Positions 6,839-13,879 of a stretch of DNA of 14,559 nt are shown one piece after another. The notes under the pieces were generated by a model that was given only the letters and a program-made list of their open reading frames with translations, made no database searches and was not told the origin of the DNA. Position numbers and translations under genes: made by a program. The DNA comes from JBDUDR01 sp040002845 (GTDB lineage: Bacteria > Actinomycetota > Actinomycetes > Propionibacteriales > Nocardioidaceae): positions 1-14,559 of the forward strand of contig JBDUDR010000063.1 in the NCBI GenBank assembly GCA_040002845.1. Direction: 5' to 3'. Each line of letters starts with the position of its first letter. The stretch's first letter is position 1.

Positions 6839-7729
6839 TCAGCAGATGCCCGGGCCTCCGTACCGGAATGAGCCGTTGCCGGTCAGCGTCAAGTCGTACC
6901 GGTTCGGCGCGGTCACGTTCCCCTTGCTCAAGCCGACTGTCCCGTTGTTGTAGCTGACGTCGAACACCCTGGCGGCCTTGGGGTTGCCGGGCCGTCTACC
7001 GTTACCCATGTCGTCGCAGTCGCGGTATCCCTTCCGGACCGCGACCTCGCCGAAGATCTGAACGCCCTCTGCCTTGGTGAACTTTCCGTCCCACAGCTTG
7101 TCCGGGTAATAGCCAGACGTCTTGCCGTTCACCGACAACCACCACTTGTGATCGTGGTGCGACCAGGCGATCCGGATCTTGGTGCCCGGCGACAGCGCCG
7201 ATCCGGGTCGGATGCCTTTGCCGGCTCTGACGAACCCGCAGCCGAAGTTGTAGCAGTGGCCGTTGCCGTTGCGCCACCAGAAGACGAACAGCTGCGGTTT
7301 GGTCTTCGTACCTGACTGCAGCCATCCGGCTTCGACATAGGTGAACTTGAGGTGGGGGGCACGGACGGCCATCTCACCCAGCGAATGGTCCGCGCGCGTG
7401 GAGTTGTTTACAACCTGTGCCGGGTGGTGCACCGTGAACGTGGCCGCCAGGCGGGTACGGAAAGCGCCGGAGGCGAAGTCTTGGTTGGCCTCCGCGTAGT
7501 AGTAGTTGTACGCGCCCGCCCTGGCGGGACCGTGAGCCCAGGGCCTTTGCCGCGGTGCGTGGTACGCCGGCCGCTCACCGGGGTCGACGGCAGGGCTGGG
7601 CATCGAGCTCGCCGGGTTGGCCACTGTCTGAACCGCCGACGCCGGGCCGCTTCCCGGCGCCGCAATCGACACCGCCACGGTCGCCAGCAGCGCTGCTGCA
7701 GCCCGCGAGAACGTCCCCGAAAGGGTCAT
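6839..7729 (-). CDS. Secreted neprosin-like (DUF239) domain protein
   Basis: 296-aa exported protein. Residues 1-32 are a Sec signal peptide (hydrophobic core AAALLATVAVSIAAP, probable cleavage after ASA). A Pro-rich linker leads to a neprosin-type beta-sandwich domain (about 70-296): FTYVEAGWLQSG, PQLFVFWWRNGNGHCYNFGCGFVRAG, PGSALSPGTKIRIAW, KWWLSVNGKTSGYYPDKLW and GVQIFGEVA. Neprosins are glutamic endopeptidases that cut after proline; E133 (YVEAGW) and E228 (FGEVA) sit where the two catalytic glutamates are expected. Four cysteines (159, 164, 238, 296) could form two disulfides outside the cell. The ATG has a strong site AGGGGAG (plus 7736-7742) 6 bases upstream. It is divergent from typA. 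Whether it is an active protease is inference from the retained glutamates; a binding-only role is possible. Confidence 0.75.
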   Translation of the reverse strand: MTLSGTFSRAAAALLATVAVSIAAPGSGPASAVQTVANPASSMPSPAVDPGERPAYHAPRQRPWAHGPARAGAYNYYYAEANQDFASGAFRTRLAATFTVHHPAQVVNNSTRADHSLGEMAVRAPHLKFTYVEAGWLQSGTKTKPQLFVFWWRNGNGHCYNFGCGFVRAGKGIRPGSALSPGTKIRIAWSHHDHKWWLSVNGKTSGYYPDKLWDGKFTKAEGVQIFGEVAVRKGYRDCDDMGNGRRPGNPKAARVFDVSYNNGTVGLSKGNVTAPNRYDLTLTGNGSFRYGGPGIC

Positions 7730-7955
7730 CGTGCACTCCCCTGTGGTTGTCAGGCCTCGTGCGGCCGGGCCTCAAACGGGTGGCCCCGGCACGGGATCAT
7801 ACGTCGCGAGAGGGTCCGGCCAGACCTGCCTGGCCGGTTTGGTCGGATAGAGTCGGGGTGCGTCTTCGACGCCTTGTCGATCGCATGGGGCGTGCGCACC
7901 TCGCTGCGCGGCGCCCATGTACGCCGAACACCCGAAATGAGTTGTTGATCCCCCT

Positions 7956-9866
7956 ATGCCCGCTCCGGCCGACCCTACCGTGCGGTCTCGCGACGACCTG
8001 CGAAACGTCGCGATCGTGGCGCACGTCGACCACGGCAAGACCACCCTGGTCGACGCGATGCTGTGGCAGTCGGGCGCCTTTCGCGAAGGCTCCGCCGTGG
8101 ACGACCGCGTGCTCGACTCCGGCGACCTCGAGCGAGAGAAGGGCATCACGATCCTGGCCAAGAACACCGCGGTCAGGTATGCCGTCCCACCAGGGGCAGC
8201 TGGTGAGGGCCCCGATGAGGTGGTGATCAACATCATCGACACCCCCGGCCACGCCGACTTCGGTGGAGAGGTCGAGCGTGGTCTGGCGATGGTCGACGGT
8301 GTCGTCCTACTGGTCGACGCATCCGAGGGCCCGCTGCCCCAGACCCGGTTCGTGCTCCGCAAGGCGCTGGCGAAGCGGATGCCCGTAGTGCTCGTGGTCA
8401 ACAAGGTCGATCGACCGGATGCCCGGATCTCCGAGGTAGTCGAGGAGACCTACGAGCTCTTCCTCGACCTGCTCGATTCCGAGTCGGACCAGGACGCGCT
8501 CGACTTCCCGGTGGTGTACGCGTCGGCGAGGGTCGGGCGGGCGTCCCTCAAACAGCCTGCCGACGGCGAGATGCCTCACGACTCCGACCTTGCCGCGTTG
8601 TTCCGTACCATCCTCGAGACCGTGCCGGCGCCCACGTACACCGAAGGTGCCCCCCTGCAGGCGCAGGTCACCAACCTCGACGCGTCGCCGTTCCTCGGCA
8701 GGTTGGCGCTCTGCCGGGTCCATGAAGGGACGATCCACAAGGGCCGGCAGGTCGCGTGGTGCCGCCGCGACGGGTCGGTTCAGAACGTCAAGATCACTGA
8801 GCTGCTCGTCACCGAGGCGTTGGACCGTGTCCCGGGACAGCAGGCTGGGCCGGGGGACATCATCGCCGTTGCCGGCATCCCCGACATCACCATCGGCGAG
8901 ACCCTCGCCGACGCGGATCACCCGATCCCGTTGCCGCTCATCACCGTCGACGAGCCCGCGATCTCCATGACCCTCGGCACCAACACGTCACCGATGGCGG
9001 GTCGCGGTAAGGGCACGAAGGTGACTGCGCGGCTGGTCAAGGACCGGCTGGACAGGGAGCTGGTGGGCAACGTCTCGATCAAGGTGTTAGCGACGGAGCG
9101 ACCCGACACCTGGGAGGTGCAGGGACGCGGAGAGCTGGCGCTGGCGATCCTGGTGGAGCAGATGCGTCGTGAGGGGTACGAGCTCACTGTCGGCAAACCG
9201 CAGGTCGTCACCAGGCAGATCGACGGCCGCGTGCATGAGCCGGTCGAGCGCCTGACGATCGACTGTCCCGAGGACTACCTCGGGATCGTCACCCAGCTGC
9301 TCGCCGTGCGCAGAGGCCGCCTGGAGCACATGATCAACCACGGATCCGGTTGGGTTCGCATGGAGTTCCTGGTGCCCGCACGAGGTCTCATCGGGTTCCG
9401 CACCGACTTCCTGACCGACACGCGAGGCACCGGCATCGCCCATCACGTCTTCGAGGCGTACGAGCCCTGGGCCGGCGACCTGCGTACCCGGCCCAACGGG
9501 TCCTTGGTGGCCGATCGAGCCGGACTCGTCACGTCGTACGCCATGTCCAACCTGCAGGAGCGGGGCACGCTGTTCGTCGAACCCGGCACCGAGGTGTACG
9601 AGGGGATGATCGTGGGCGAGAACTCGCGGACCGACGACATGGACGTCAACATCACGAAGGAGAAGAAGCTCAGCAACGTACGCTCGCCAACTGCTGACGA
9701 GTTCGAGCGGCTGGTGCCACCACGGCGGTTGTCGCTGGAGCAGTCGCTGGAGTTCTGCCGGGAGGACGAGTGCGTCGAAGTGACGCCGACGGCCGTTCGG
9801 CTACGCAAGGTGCAGCTGGACGCGAGCGAGCGAGCCAAGCAGCGGGGTCGGCTGCGCAAGGGTTGA
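7956..9866 (+). CDS. typA: Ribosome-associated GTPase TypA/BipA
   Basis: 636-aa translational GTPase of the TypA/BipA family, full length. GTPase motifs are G1 AHVDHGKTT (22-30), the switch region EREKGITI (about 59-66), G3 DTPGH (95-99) and G4 NKVD (149-152). These are followed by an EF-Tu domain-2-like barrel, EF-G-like domains III and V, and the family C-terminal domain containing GLIGFRTDFLTDTRGTGIAHHVF and NVRSPTADEF. It binds the 70S ribosome near the A site and helps ribosome assembly and growth under stress such as cold. The ATG has no convincing Shine-Dalgarno sequence, but the residues just downstream leave little choice of start. An extra loop PPGAAGEGPDE (78-88) precedes G3. Divergent from the neprosin-like gene; the next gene on the same strand starts 257 bp on. 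Confidence 0.96.
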   Translation: MPAPADPTVRSRDDLRNVAIVAHVDHGKTTLVDAMLWQSGAFREGSAVDDRVLDSGDLEREKGITILAKNTAVRYAVPPGAAGEGPDEVVINIIDTPGHADFGGEVERGLAMVDGVVLLVDASEGPLPQTRFVLRKALAKRMPVVLVVNKVDRPDARISEVVEETYELFLDLLDSESDQDALDFPVVYASARVGRASLKQPADGEMPHDSDLAALFRTILETVPAPTYTEGAPLQAQVTNLDASPFLGRLALCRVHEGTIHKGRQVAWCRRDGSVQNVKITELLVTEALDRVPGQQAGPGDIIAVAGIPDITIGETLADADHPIPLPLITVDEPAISMTLGTNTSPMAGRGKGTKVTARLVKDRLDRELVGNVSIKVLATERPDTWEVQGRGELALAILVEQMRREGYELTVGKPQVVTRQIDGRVHEPVERLTIDCPEDYLGIVTQLLAVRRGRLEHMINHGSGWVRMEFLVPARGLIGFRTDFLTDTRGTGIAHHVFEAYEPWAGDLRTRPNGSLVADRAGLVTSYAMSNLQERGTLFVEPGTEVYEGMIVGENSRTDDMDVNITKEKKLSNVRSPTADEFERLVPPRRLSLEQSLEFCREDECVEVTPTAVRLRKVQLDASERAKQRGRLRKG

Positions 9867-9993
9867 GCTCGCGACGGCGCCCGCCGTTAGTTCACGATGT
9901 CCGTCGCTCGGCTGCCGCGCCTGCGCAGTCCTGCATTTGCATCAACCTCGCGTGCAGCTCTGCCTGCTTTCGCCCCAGGGACTTAGACAGAAT

Positions 9994-10004
9994 GTTACGG
10001 TAAC
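9994..10004. promoter_or_regulatory. Perfect 11-bp palindrome upstream of the sulfatase
   Basis: GTTACGGTAAC (5-bp arms around a central G) lies 119 bp before the sulfatase ATG in an otherwise featureless 257-bp gap. It has the size and symmetry of a dimeric repressor operator (TetR or GntR type), but no regulator gene is next to it. Confidence 0.35.
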
Positions 10005-10123
10005 GCCACCCAGAGTGACCCGATGGTCTGTGGTTCTGGAGACTGCCCCGAAAGGCGAGCAACGGCGTCTTGACCGTACGTCGACTGCCCTTCGGTGCTC
10101 TCGACGAAGAGGGGATCGTTTCG

Positions 10124-11563
10124 ATGCGGCGTGTTGTGGCCTCTGCCGTTCTGAGCTTGCTGGCGGCTTCGGCCGCCGCATTCGCACAGCAAGCCCACAC
10201 TGCAACACGCGAGGACGTCTCCCAGGTTGAACCCAACGTAGTGCTCATCTTGCTGGATGACGGCCGCTACGACGACCTGACCACGATGCCCGACGTGCGG
10301 GCGCGCATCGGGGACCGCGGTGCGACCTTTACCCACTTCTACGCGTCGTTCCCGCTGTGCTGTCCGGCCCGTGCCACGCTGCTGACGGGCCAATACCCAC
10401 ACAACCACGGCGTGCTCAGCAACACGGCTCCAACCGGCGGGTTCGAGGAGTTCCGTGACTCCTCCACCTTGGCGACCTGGCTCGACCCGACGTACCGCAC
10501 CGGACTGATCGGTAAGTACTTCAACCAATACGCCCCGCCGTACGAGCCGCCGGGCTGGGACGAATGGATGGTGCCCAGAGCCATGTACGCCTATAAGGGC
10601 AGCGGCTGGTACGTCGACAGAGGCAACGGGGGCTCCTACGTCACCTACCCGGGCTACCAGACCGACACGATAGGCAACCTTGCGGTTGACTTCGTCAACC
10701 GCAACGCACCTCACACTGGTCCGTTCTTTCTCTACACGAGCTTCGTCGCCCCGCACGCCGGAAATCCGAAGGAAGCCGACGACCCAACCGGCATAGCCAC
10801 CCCGGCTGTGTCCGACCTGTACCGGAACCGCTTCGCGGGTCTGGCAAACACCGATCCGTCATTCAACGAGGCCGACGTGTCGGACAAGCCGATTCAACCC
10901 CGTCGGCTCACCGCCGCCGAGATCGCCGGGTTGACCGAGGCGAACGCGCAGCGGCGCGAGGCTGAGTTGTCGGCGCAGGACCAGATCAACCGCATTCTCG
11001 ACGCCATCGTGGCGTCTGGGGAGATGGACAACACCTACGTGATGTTCATGTCCGACAATGGCTACATCCTCGGCGAACATCGCATTCGTGGCGGCAAGGT
11101 CGCGCCGTACGAGGTTTCGAACCACGTTCCGATGATGGTGCGAGGGCCAGGCATCGCTCCTGGCACAGTGATCGACGAGGTGACCGCCCAGGTCGACTTC
11201 GCCCCGACCGTGCTGTCGATGACCGGGGCCGTGAGTACTGACCCGGCCGCGATCGACGGCGTGAACCTGCTACCCCGGATGCTTGCTCCGGCCACGACCA
11301 GCATCAGTCGTCCAGCCGTCGTCATCGAAGCGACCCCGGCCCAAGCGACCACCGACCCGCCACCGTGGCTCTACCACGGCGTCGTGAGTCGCCAGTGGAA
11401 GTACGTCGAGCGCGAGACCGGGCTCAAGGAGCTATACGACCTGGCCAACGACCCCTACGAGTTGCAGAACGTCGCCGGCATGGCTGCCTATCGCGCTACC
11501 CAGGATCGCATGGCATCACTGGTCTCGACGTATAAGTGGTGCGCGGGGATCACGTGCCGATGA
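10124..11563 (+). CDS. Secreted sulfatase, N-acetylglucosamine-6-sulfatase-like
   Basis: 479-aa type I sulfatase. Residues 1-22 are a signal peptide (MRRVVASAVLSLLAASAAAFA), so it acts outside the cytoplasm. The catalytic signature is CCPARATLLTG: C79 is the residue converted to formylglycine (C-x-P-x-R, residues 79-83). The metal site includes D45/D46 (LILLDDGRYDDL) and D311/N312 (MFMSDNGYILGEH), with K325 further on. The block LCCPARATLLTGQYPHNHGV resembles glucosamine-6-sulfatases, so it may desulfate sulfated glycans; the true substrate is unknown. Two late cysteines (473, 478) could pair. I prefer ATG 10124 because GAGGGG (10109-10114) lies 9 bases upstream; earlier in-frame codons add only a non-hydrophobic stretch. 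It needs a formylglycine-generating enzyme, absent from this window. It is convergent with the macro-domain gene. Confidence 0.85.
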   Translation: MRRVVASAVLSLLAASAAAFAQQAHTATREDVSQVEPNVVLILLDDGRYDDLTTMPDVRARIGDRGATFTHFYASFPLCCPARATLLTGQYPHNHGVLSNTAPTGGFEEFRDSSTLATWLDPTYRTGLIGKYFNQYAPPYEPPGWDEWMVPRAMYAYKGSGWYVDRGNGGSYVTYPGYQTDTIGNLAVDFVNRNAPHTGPFFLYTSFVAPHAGNPKEADDPTGIATPAVSDLYRNRFAGLANTDPSFNEADVSDKPIQPRRLTAAEIAGLTEANAQRREAELSAQDQINRILDAIVASGEMDNTYVMFMSDNGYILGEHRIRGGKVAPYEVSNHVPMMVRGPGIAPGTVIDEVTAQVDFAPTVLSMTGAVSTDPAAIDGVNLLPRMLAPATTSISRPAVVIEATPAQATTDPPPWLYHGVVSRQWKYVERETGLKELYDLANDPYELQNVAGMAAYRATQDRMASLVSTYKWCAGITCR

Positions 11564-11590
11564 CGGGATGACTTCACCGGAGTGACGGAT

Positions 11591-11631
11591 GTCGCTCCTC
11601 CCGGTTAACGAAGTGAGTCGCGGGAGGCGAC
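11591..11631. terminator. Bidirectional hairpin terminator between sulfatase and macro-domain gene
   Basis: CCTCCCG (11597-11603) pairs with CGGGAGG (11621-11627), and the outer GTCG (11591-11594) pairs with CGAC (11628-11631) across a 2-base bulge, around a 17-base loop. It sits in the 73-bp gap between two convergent genes, the expected place for a shared terminator. Confidence 0.55.
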
Positions 11632-11636
11632 GACGA

Positions 11637-12134
11637 CTATGCCTCGACGGCTTGCTCGAGTGCGGCTCGGGCTTCGTGGCCGAAGGCGATCAGCCGAGCC
11701 TCTTGCACCTGAGTTGGTGTCTGGCCGAGCGTCTCGACTGCGCAGCGGGCGGCATCCGCCAGCGGCCATCCGTACAACCCGGCTGAGATCAGCGGGAAGG
11801 CGAGGACGCGGGCGCCGAGCTCGTCGGCGACCGCCAGCGCGTTGGTGTAGCAGGACTCGAGCAAGGTCCGGTCGGTCTGGCCCGCGTGCCAGTTCGGGCC
11901 GACCACATGGATCACCCAGTGCGCCGGCAGCCGGCCGCCGGTGGTCCAGCCGGCTTCGCCGGTCGCGAGACCATCGGGGAAACGGGCGATGCAGTCCTGA
12001 AGGATGGCTGGACCACCGGATCGATGGATGGCCCCGTCGACCCCGCCGCCGCCGCGCATCCTGCTGTTGGCGGCATTGACTATCGCGTCGACTCGTTGCT
12101 TGGTGATGTCACCCGAGATGACCGAGAGCTGCAT
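11637..12134 (-). CDS. Macro-domain ADP-ribose hydrolase (O-acetyl-ADP-ribose deacetylase-like)
   Basis: 165-aa protein consisting of a single macro domain. Characteristic ligand-binding parts are GDITKQRVDAIVNAANS (8-24, with NAAN), GGGGVDGAIHRSGG (28-41) and PLISAGLYGWP (114-124, the loop contacting the distal ribose and diphosphate); WVIHVVGP is also typical. The closest type is the MacroD/YmdB group, which hydrolyses O-acetyl-ADP-ribose or removes mono-ADP-ribose from proteins and is cytosolic. The start is the ATG 21 bp after the DUF2516 stop codon, so the two are probably co-transcribed; the ribosome binding site is weak. No ADP-ribosyltransferase or sirtuin gene is visible nearby, so the neighbours do not show its substrate. 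Confidence 0.9.
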   Translation of the reverse strand: MQLSVISGDITKQRVDAIVNAANSRMRGGGGVDGAIHRSGGPAILQDCIARFPDGLATGEAGWTTGGRLPAHWVIHVVGPNWHAGQTDRTLLESCYTNALAVADELGARVLAFPLISAGLYGWPLADAARCAVETLGQTPTQVQEARLIAFGHEARAALEQAVEA

Positions 12135-12155
12135 GACTCAGATCCGGGCCGACCG

Positions 12156-12440
12156 TCAGCGGCGGGTGAGCGAACGTACCACCGGGCGTACGTCCAGAAC
12201 GTAGACCAAGGCGACGACCGTGCCGGCGAGGTTCAAGATCCCGATGGGGTTCCAAAAGACCAGATGAGCAACCAGAGCGACAGTGAGCAGGATCAACCAC
12301 ATGGACTTGGTCTGGCGGTCAGCAGCCGGAAACACTTCGGCGCGTCGCATGAGTGCGTCGACGAGCCCGAAGCACTTCACTATGAGCAGGGCAAACGAGA
12401 CGACCAAGAGGACGCTGTTCTCAATCTCGAACGGATGCAC
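12156..12440 (-). CDS. DUF2516 family small membrane protein
   Basis: 94-aa integral membrane protein with three predicted helices (about residues 8-28, 46-62 and 66-83) and a basic C-terminus (RPVVRSLTRR). The pattern FGLVDALMRRAEVFPAADRQTKSMW, then WNPIGILNLAGTVVALVYVLDVRP, fits the DUF2516 family, found beside hbhA in mycobacteria (Rv0476) as here. The start is GTG 12440; there is no Shine-Dalgarno sequence, but TACCCT lies exactly six bases upstream, so a leaderless transcript is likely. A strong hairpin separates it from the HbhA-like gene, which also argues for its own promoter. Followed by the macro-domain gene after 21 bp. Function unknown. Confidence 0.8.
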   Translation of the reverse strand: MHPFEIENSVLLVVSFALLIVKCFGLVDALMRRAEVFPAADRQTKSMWLILLTVALVAHLVFWNPIGILNLAGTVVALVYVLDVRPVVRSLTRR

Positions 12441-12446
12441 ACCCCA

Positions 12447-12452
12447 AGGGTA
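12447..12452 (-). promoter_or_regulatory. Candidate leaderless -10 element for the DUF2516 gene
   Basis: The minus strand reads TACCCT, then six bases, then GTG 12440. It lies just past the hairpin at 12467-12497, which would isolate this gene from hbhA transcription. No clear -35. Confidence 0.4.
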
Positions 12453-12466
12453 GCCAACATACGAAG

Positions 12467-12497
12467 GCGCCCCACCCGGACGGACCGGATGGGGCGC
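12467..12497 (-). terminator. Strong hairpin terminator after the HbhA-like gene
   Basis: GCGCCCCA (12467-12474) and TGGGGCGC (12490-12497) form a perfect 8-bp GC-rich stem. CCGG/CCGG inside the loop can extend it. It begins 23 bases after the hbhA-like stop codon; the sequence beyond is only mildly T-rich. Confidence 0.65.
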
Positions 12498-12520
12498 TGT
12501 TCACCTGGGCAGCGACTGGG

Positions 12521-13060
12521 TCAGTCGCCGACCTTCTTGGCGGTCGCCTTGGCTGCCTTCTTGGCGGCACCGCCGGTCTTGCGGGCCGAGGTGGTCGTCG
12601 ACTTCGCGCTCTTCTTCGTCGCCGCAGCGGACTTCTTGGTTGTCGTCGCGGTGGCCTTTGCCTTGGAAACGGTGGCCTTGGCCTGGGTCTCCAACAGCTC
12701 ACCTTCGGGCTGGCTGCGCACGCGGGTCACGAGCTCCTTGCCACGCTCCGCGAGCTCACCGTAGGTGGCGATTGCCTGGGACAGCGCCTCGAAGAAGAGA
12801 TTCTGAGCCAAGGTCGGAAAGTCCTTGGCCTCCGATGTGCGGGCCTTCATGTCAGCGGTCACGGCCTCGACACGCGCGGTGGCCGCGGCCTGCATCTTTG
12901 CCGGCACAGCCTTGGGGTCAGCGTCCGCGACGAGGACCTGCACATCGTTGCTCGCGCTGCGGATCTTCTCGACGGCCAGGTCACCGGCGCCGACGAACGC
13001 GTACAGCGGCGTGACGTCGACGTTCTTCAGGGTCTTCTCAAATGTGTCTGAAAGTGGCAT
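12521..13060 (-). CDS. hbhA: HbhA-like protein (heparin-binding hemagglutinin homologue)
   Basis: 179-aa protein with the HBHA layout. The N-terminal segment DVTPLYAFVGAGDLAVEKIR (15-34) is conserved in mycobacterial HBHA. A long amphipathic, probably coiled-coil helix follows (about 35-125). Residues 129-177 are a low-complexity tail of Lys/Ala/Thr repeats (for example KKSAAATKKSAKS and AAKKAAKATAKKVGD). In M. tuberculosis the tail binds heparan sulfate and is lysine-methylated; HBHA there is a surface adhesin also linked to lipid inclusions. In a non-pathogen a DNA- or lipid-binding role is as likely. The start is supported by AAGGAGAA (plus 13068-13075). It lies 18 bp after the XRE gene, as in the mycobacterial Rv0474-hbhA pair, so the two form an operon. 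There is no signal peptide. Confidence 0.82.
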   Translation of the reverse strand: MPLSDTFEKTLKNVDVTPLYAFVGAGDLAVEKIRSASNDVQVLVADADPKAVPAKMQAAATARVEAVTADMKARTSEAKDFPTLAQNLFFEALSQAIATYGELAERGKELVTRVRSQPEGELLETQAKATVSKAKATATTTKKSAAATKKSAKSTTTSARKTGGAAKKAAKATAKKVGD

Positions 13061-13078
13061 GTGGCGGTTCTCCTTGGG

Positions 13079-13465
13079 TCAGGCGTCGGCGTCGGCCGAG
13101 CGCTCATTGGGGGTGTTCTCACGACGGAACGACTCGTAGATGTCGAGCAGGACGTTCTTCTGACGCTCGTTGAGCACGCGGTCGGCGAGCACTGCGAGGT
13201 GTACGGACCGCTCGCCTGCTTCGTCCGGGTCCAGGATCCCGGCTCGGACGTACAGCGTCTCCGCTGAGATGCGCAGGGCTTTGGCGAGCTGCTGTAGCAC
13301 GTCGGCCGACGGCTTGCGCAATCCGCGTTCGATCTGGCTGAGGTAGGGGTTCGAGACGCCGGCCAGCTCGGACAGCTGCCGTAGTGACATCTGGGCGCTG
13401 TTGCGCTGGTCCCGGAGGTAGTCTCCGAGGCTCTCAACGGTCCTTGCGACCTGCAGTCTTGGCAT
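13079..13465 (-). CDS. XRE-family helix-turn-helix transcriptional regulator
   Basis: 128-aa DNA-binding protein. Residues 13-68 form an HTH_3 domain (LGDYLRDQRNSAQMSLRQLSELAGVS, then NPYLSQIERGLRKPSADVLQQLAKAL). Helices 70-115 (ETLYVRAGIL, LADRVLNERQKNVLLDIYESF) probably serve for dimerisation, and the end is acidic. It matches the regulator preceding hbhA in mycobacteria (Rv0474). The frame is open back to 13774, but that extension merely translates the 21-bp repeat array into GSRRITV repeats. ATG 13465 is preferred because the family begins with MPRLQ-like residues and a well-formed promoter places the transcription start right at it. It probably controls itself and the downstream HbhA-like gene. 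Confidence 0.88.
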   Translation of the reverse strand: MPRLQVARTVESLGDYLRDQRNSAQMSLRQLSELAGVSNPYLSQIERGLRKPSADVLQQLAKALRISAETLYVRAGILDPDEAGERSVHLAVLADRVLNERQKNVLLDIYESFRRENTPNERSADADA

Positions 13466-13471
13466 GTCACT

Positions 13472-13500
13472 AGTATGCTTGCAAAAGTTAGCACAGACAA
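13472..13500 (-). promoter_or_regulatory. Leaderless promoter of the XRE-hbhA operon with possible operator
   Basis: On the minus strand TTGTCT (13495-13500) and CATACT (13472-13477) are separated by 17 bases, and the ATG at 13465 follows after 6 bases; there is no Shine-Dalgarno sequence. The spacer holds AACTTTTGCAAG, resembling the AACTTTGCAAA-type sites of the RamB regulators, which are also XRE proteins. A second GCTTGCAA with a nearby GCTAAC occurs at about 13562-13579. Autoregulation is therefore plausible. Confidence 0.55.
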
Positions 13501-13510
13501 GTCCGGTGGC

Positions 13511-13526
13511 CGTGAGACTTGTCACG
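13511..13526. repeat. Inverted repeat upstream of the XRE gene
   Basis: CGTGA and TCACG flank six bases, about 46 bp upstream of the XRE start. It may be an operator half-site pair. Confidence 0.3.
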
Positions 13527-13537
13527 ATGGCTCGGGA

Positions 13538-13556
13538 CCAGCAGTTTTGCTGCTGG
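13538..13556. repeat. Perfect 7-bp hairpin upstream of the XRE gene
   Basis: CCAGCAG and CTGCTGG are separated by a 5-base loop (TTTTG), a stable hairpin between the XRE promoter and the 21-bp array. It may be a terminator for transcription arriving from the right, or a remnant of a mobile-element end. No U-run follows on either strand. Confidence 0.45.
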
Positions 13557-13586
13557 GACGCGCTTGCAACCTTGCTAACCCGCCCC

Positions 13587-13670
13587 CGCGATCCGACACT
13601 TATTCGGCGCGATCCGACAGTTATTCGGCGCGATCCGACAGTTATTCGCCGCGATCCGACACTTGGTGGC
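13587..13670 (+). repeat. Tandem 21-bp repeat array, left copy (four units)
   Basis: Four contiguous 21-base units begin at 13587, 13608, 13629 and 13650. All start CGCGATCCGACA; the tails are CTTATTCGG, GTTATTCGG, GTTATTCGC and a diverged CTTGGTGGC. There are no spacers, so this is not CRISPR. The same unit in reverse orientation recurs at 14503-14559. Read on the minus strand, each unit begins TGTCGGATCGCG, which would suit terminal repeats of a TG...CA-ended insertion sequence. Confidence 0.85.
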
Positions 13671-13879
13671 GATCGTGCACTCAAGTACGTGATTCGGCGG
13701 CCGTTCCGACCTCGGAGGGCAAGGAGCGGCCCGATCGTCGTTCTAGCAGATCGCAGCATCCGAGACGGATGCATCGGCTTTAGCGACTGACCGGGACATC
13801 TGGTTCTCCGGACAACGTTCCTAAGACGTGGCGGTCCGGCGTCCTCTGCTGCATGAGGAGCGGCGCCACTGTCCGACGA
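13671..13879. other. Noncoding stretch inside the inverted arrays
   Basis: I see no credible gene, RNA or strong regulatory motif between the left array and the small membrane-protein frame. Confidence 0.5.

Noticed and set aside
7764..7790. GCCGGG/CCCGGC inverted repeat between the neprosin-like gene and typA
   Set aside because: A 6-bp GC stem with a 15-base loop is expected by chance in such GC-rich DNA; no supporting promoter geometry.
9874..9887. Hairpin after typA (ACGGC/GCCGT)
   Set aside because: Only 5 bp, with a 4-base loop and no U-run; too weak to call as a terminator.
11886..12764. 292-codon plus-strand open frame
   Set aside because: It lies antisense across the macro, DUF2516 and hbhA-like genes; its hydrophobic end is the complement of the hbhA lysine/alanine tail.
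13587..13670. Possible CRISPR array
   Set aside because: The 21-base units are directly contiguous with no unique spacers, and no cas genes are present.
13466..13774. N-terminal extension of the XRE regulator giving repeated GSRRITV peptides
   Set aside because: It is only the in-frame translation of the 21-bp (7-codon) array. The family starts at MPRLQ and a good promoter points to 13465.
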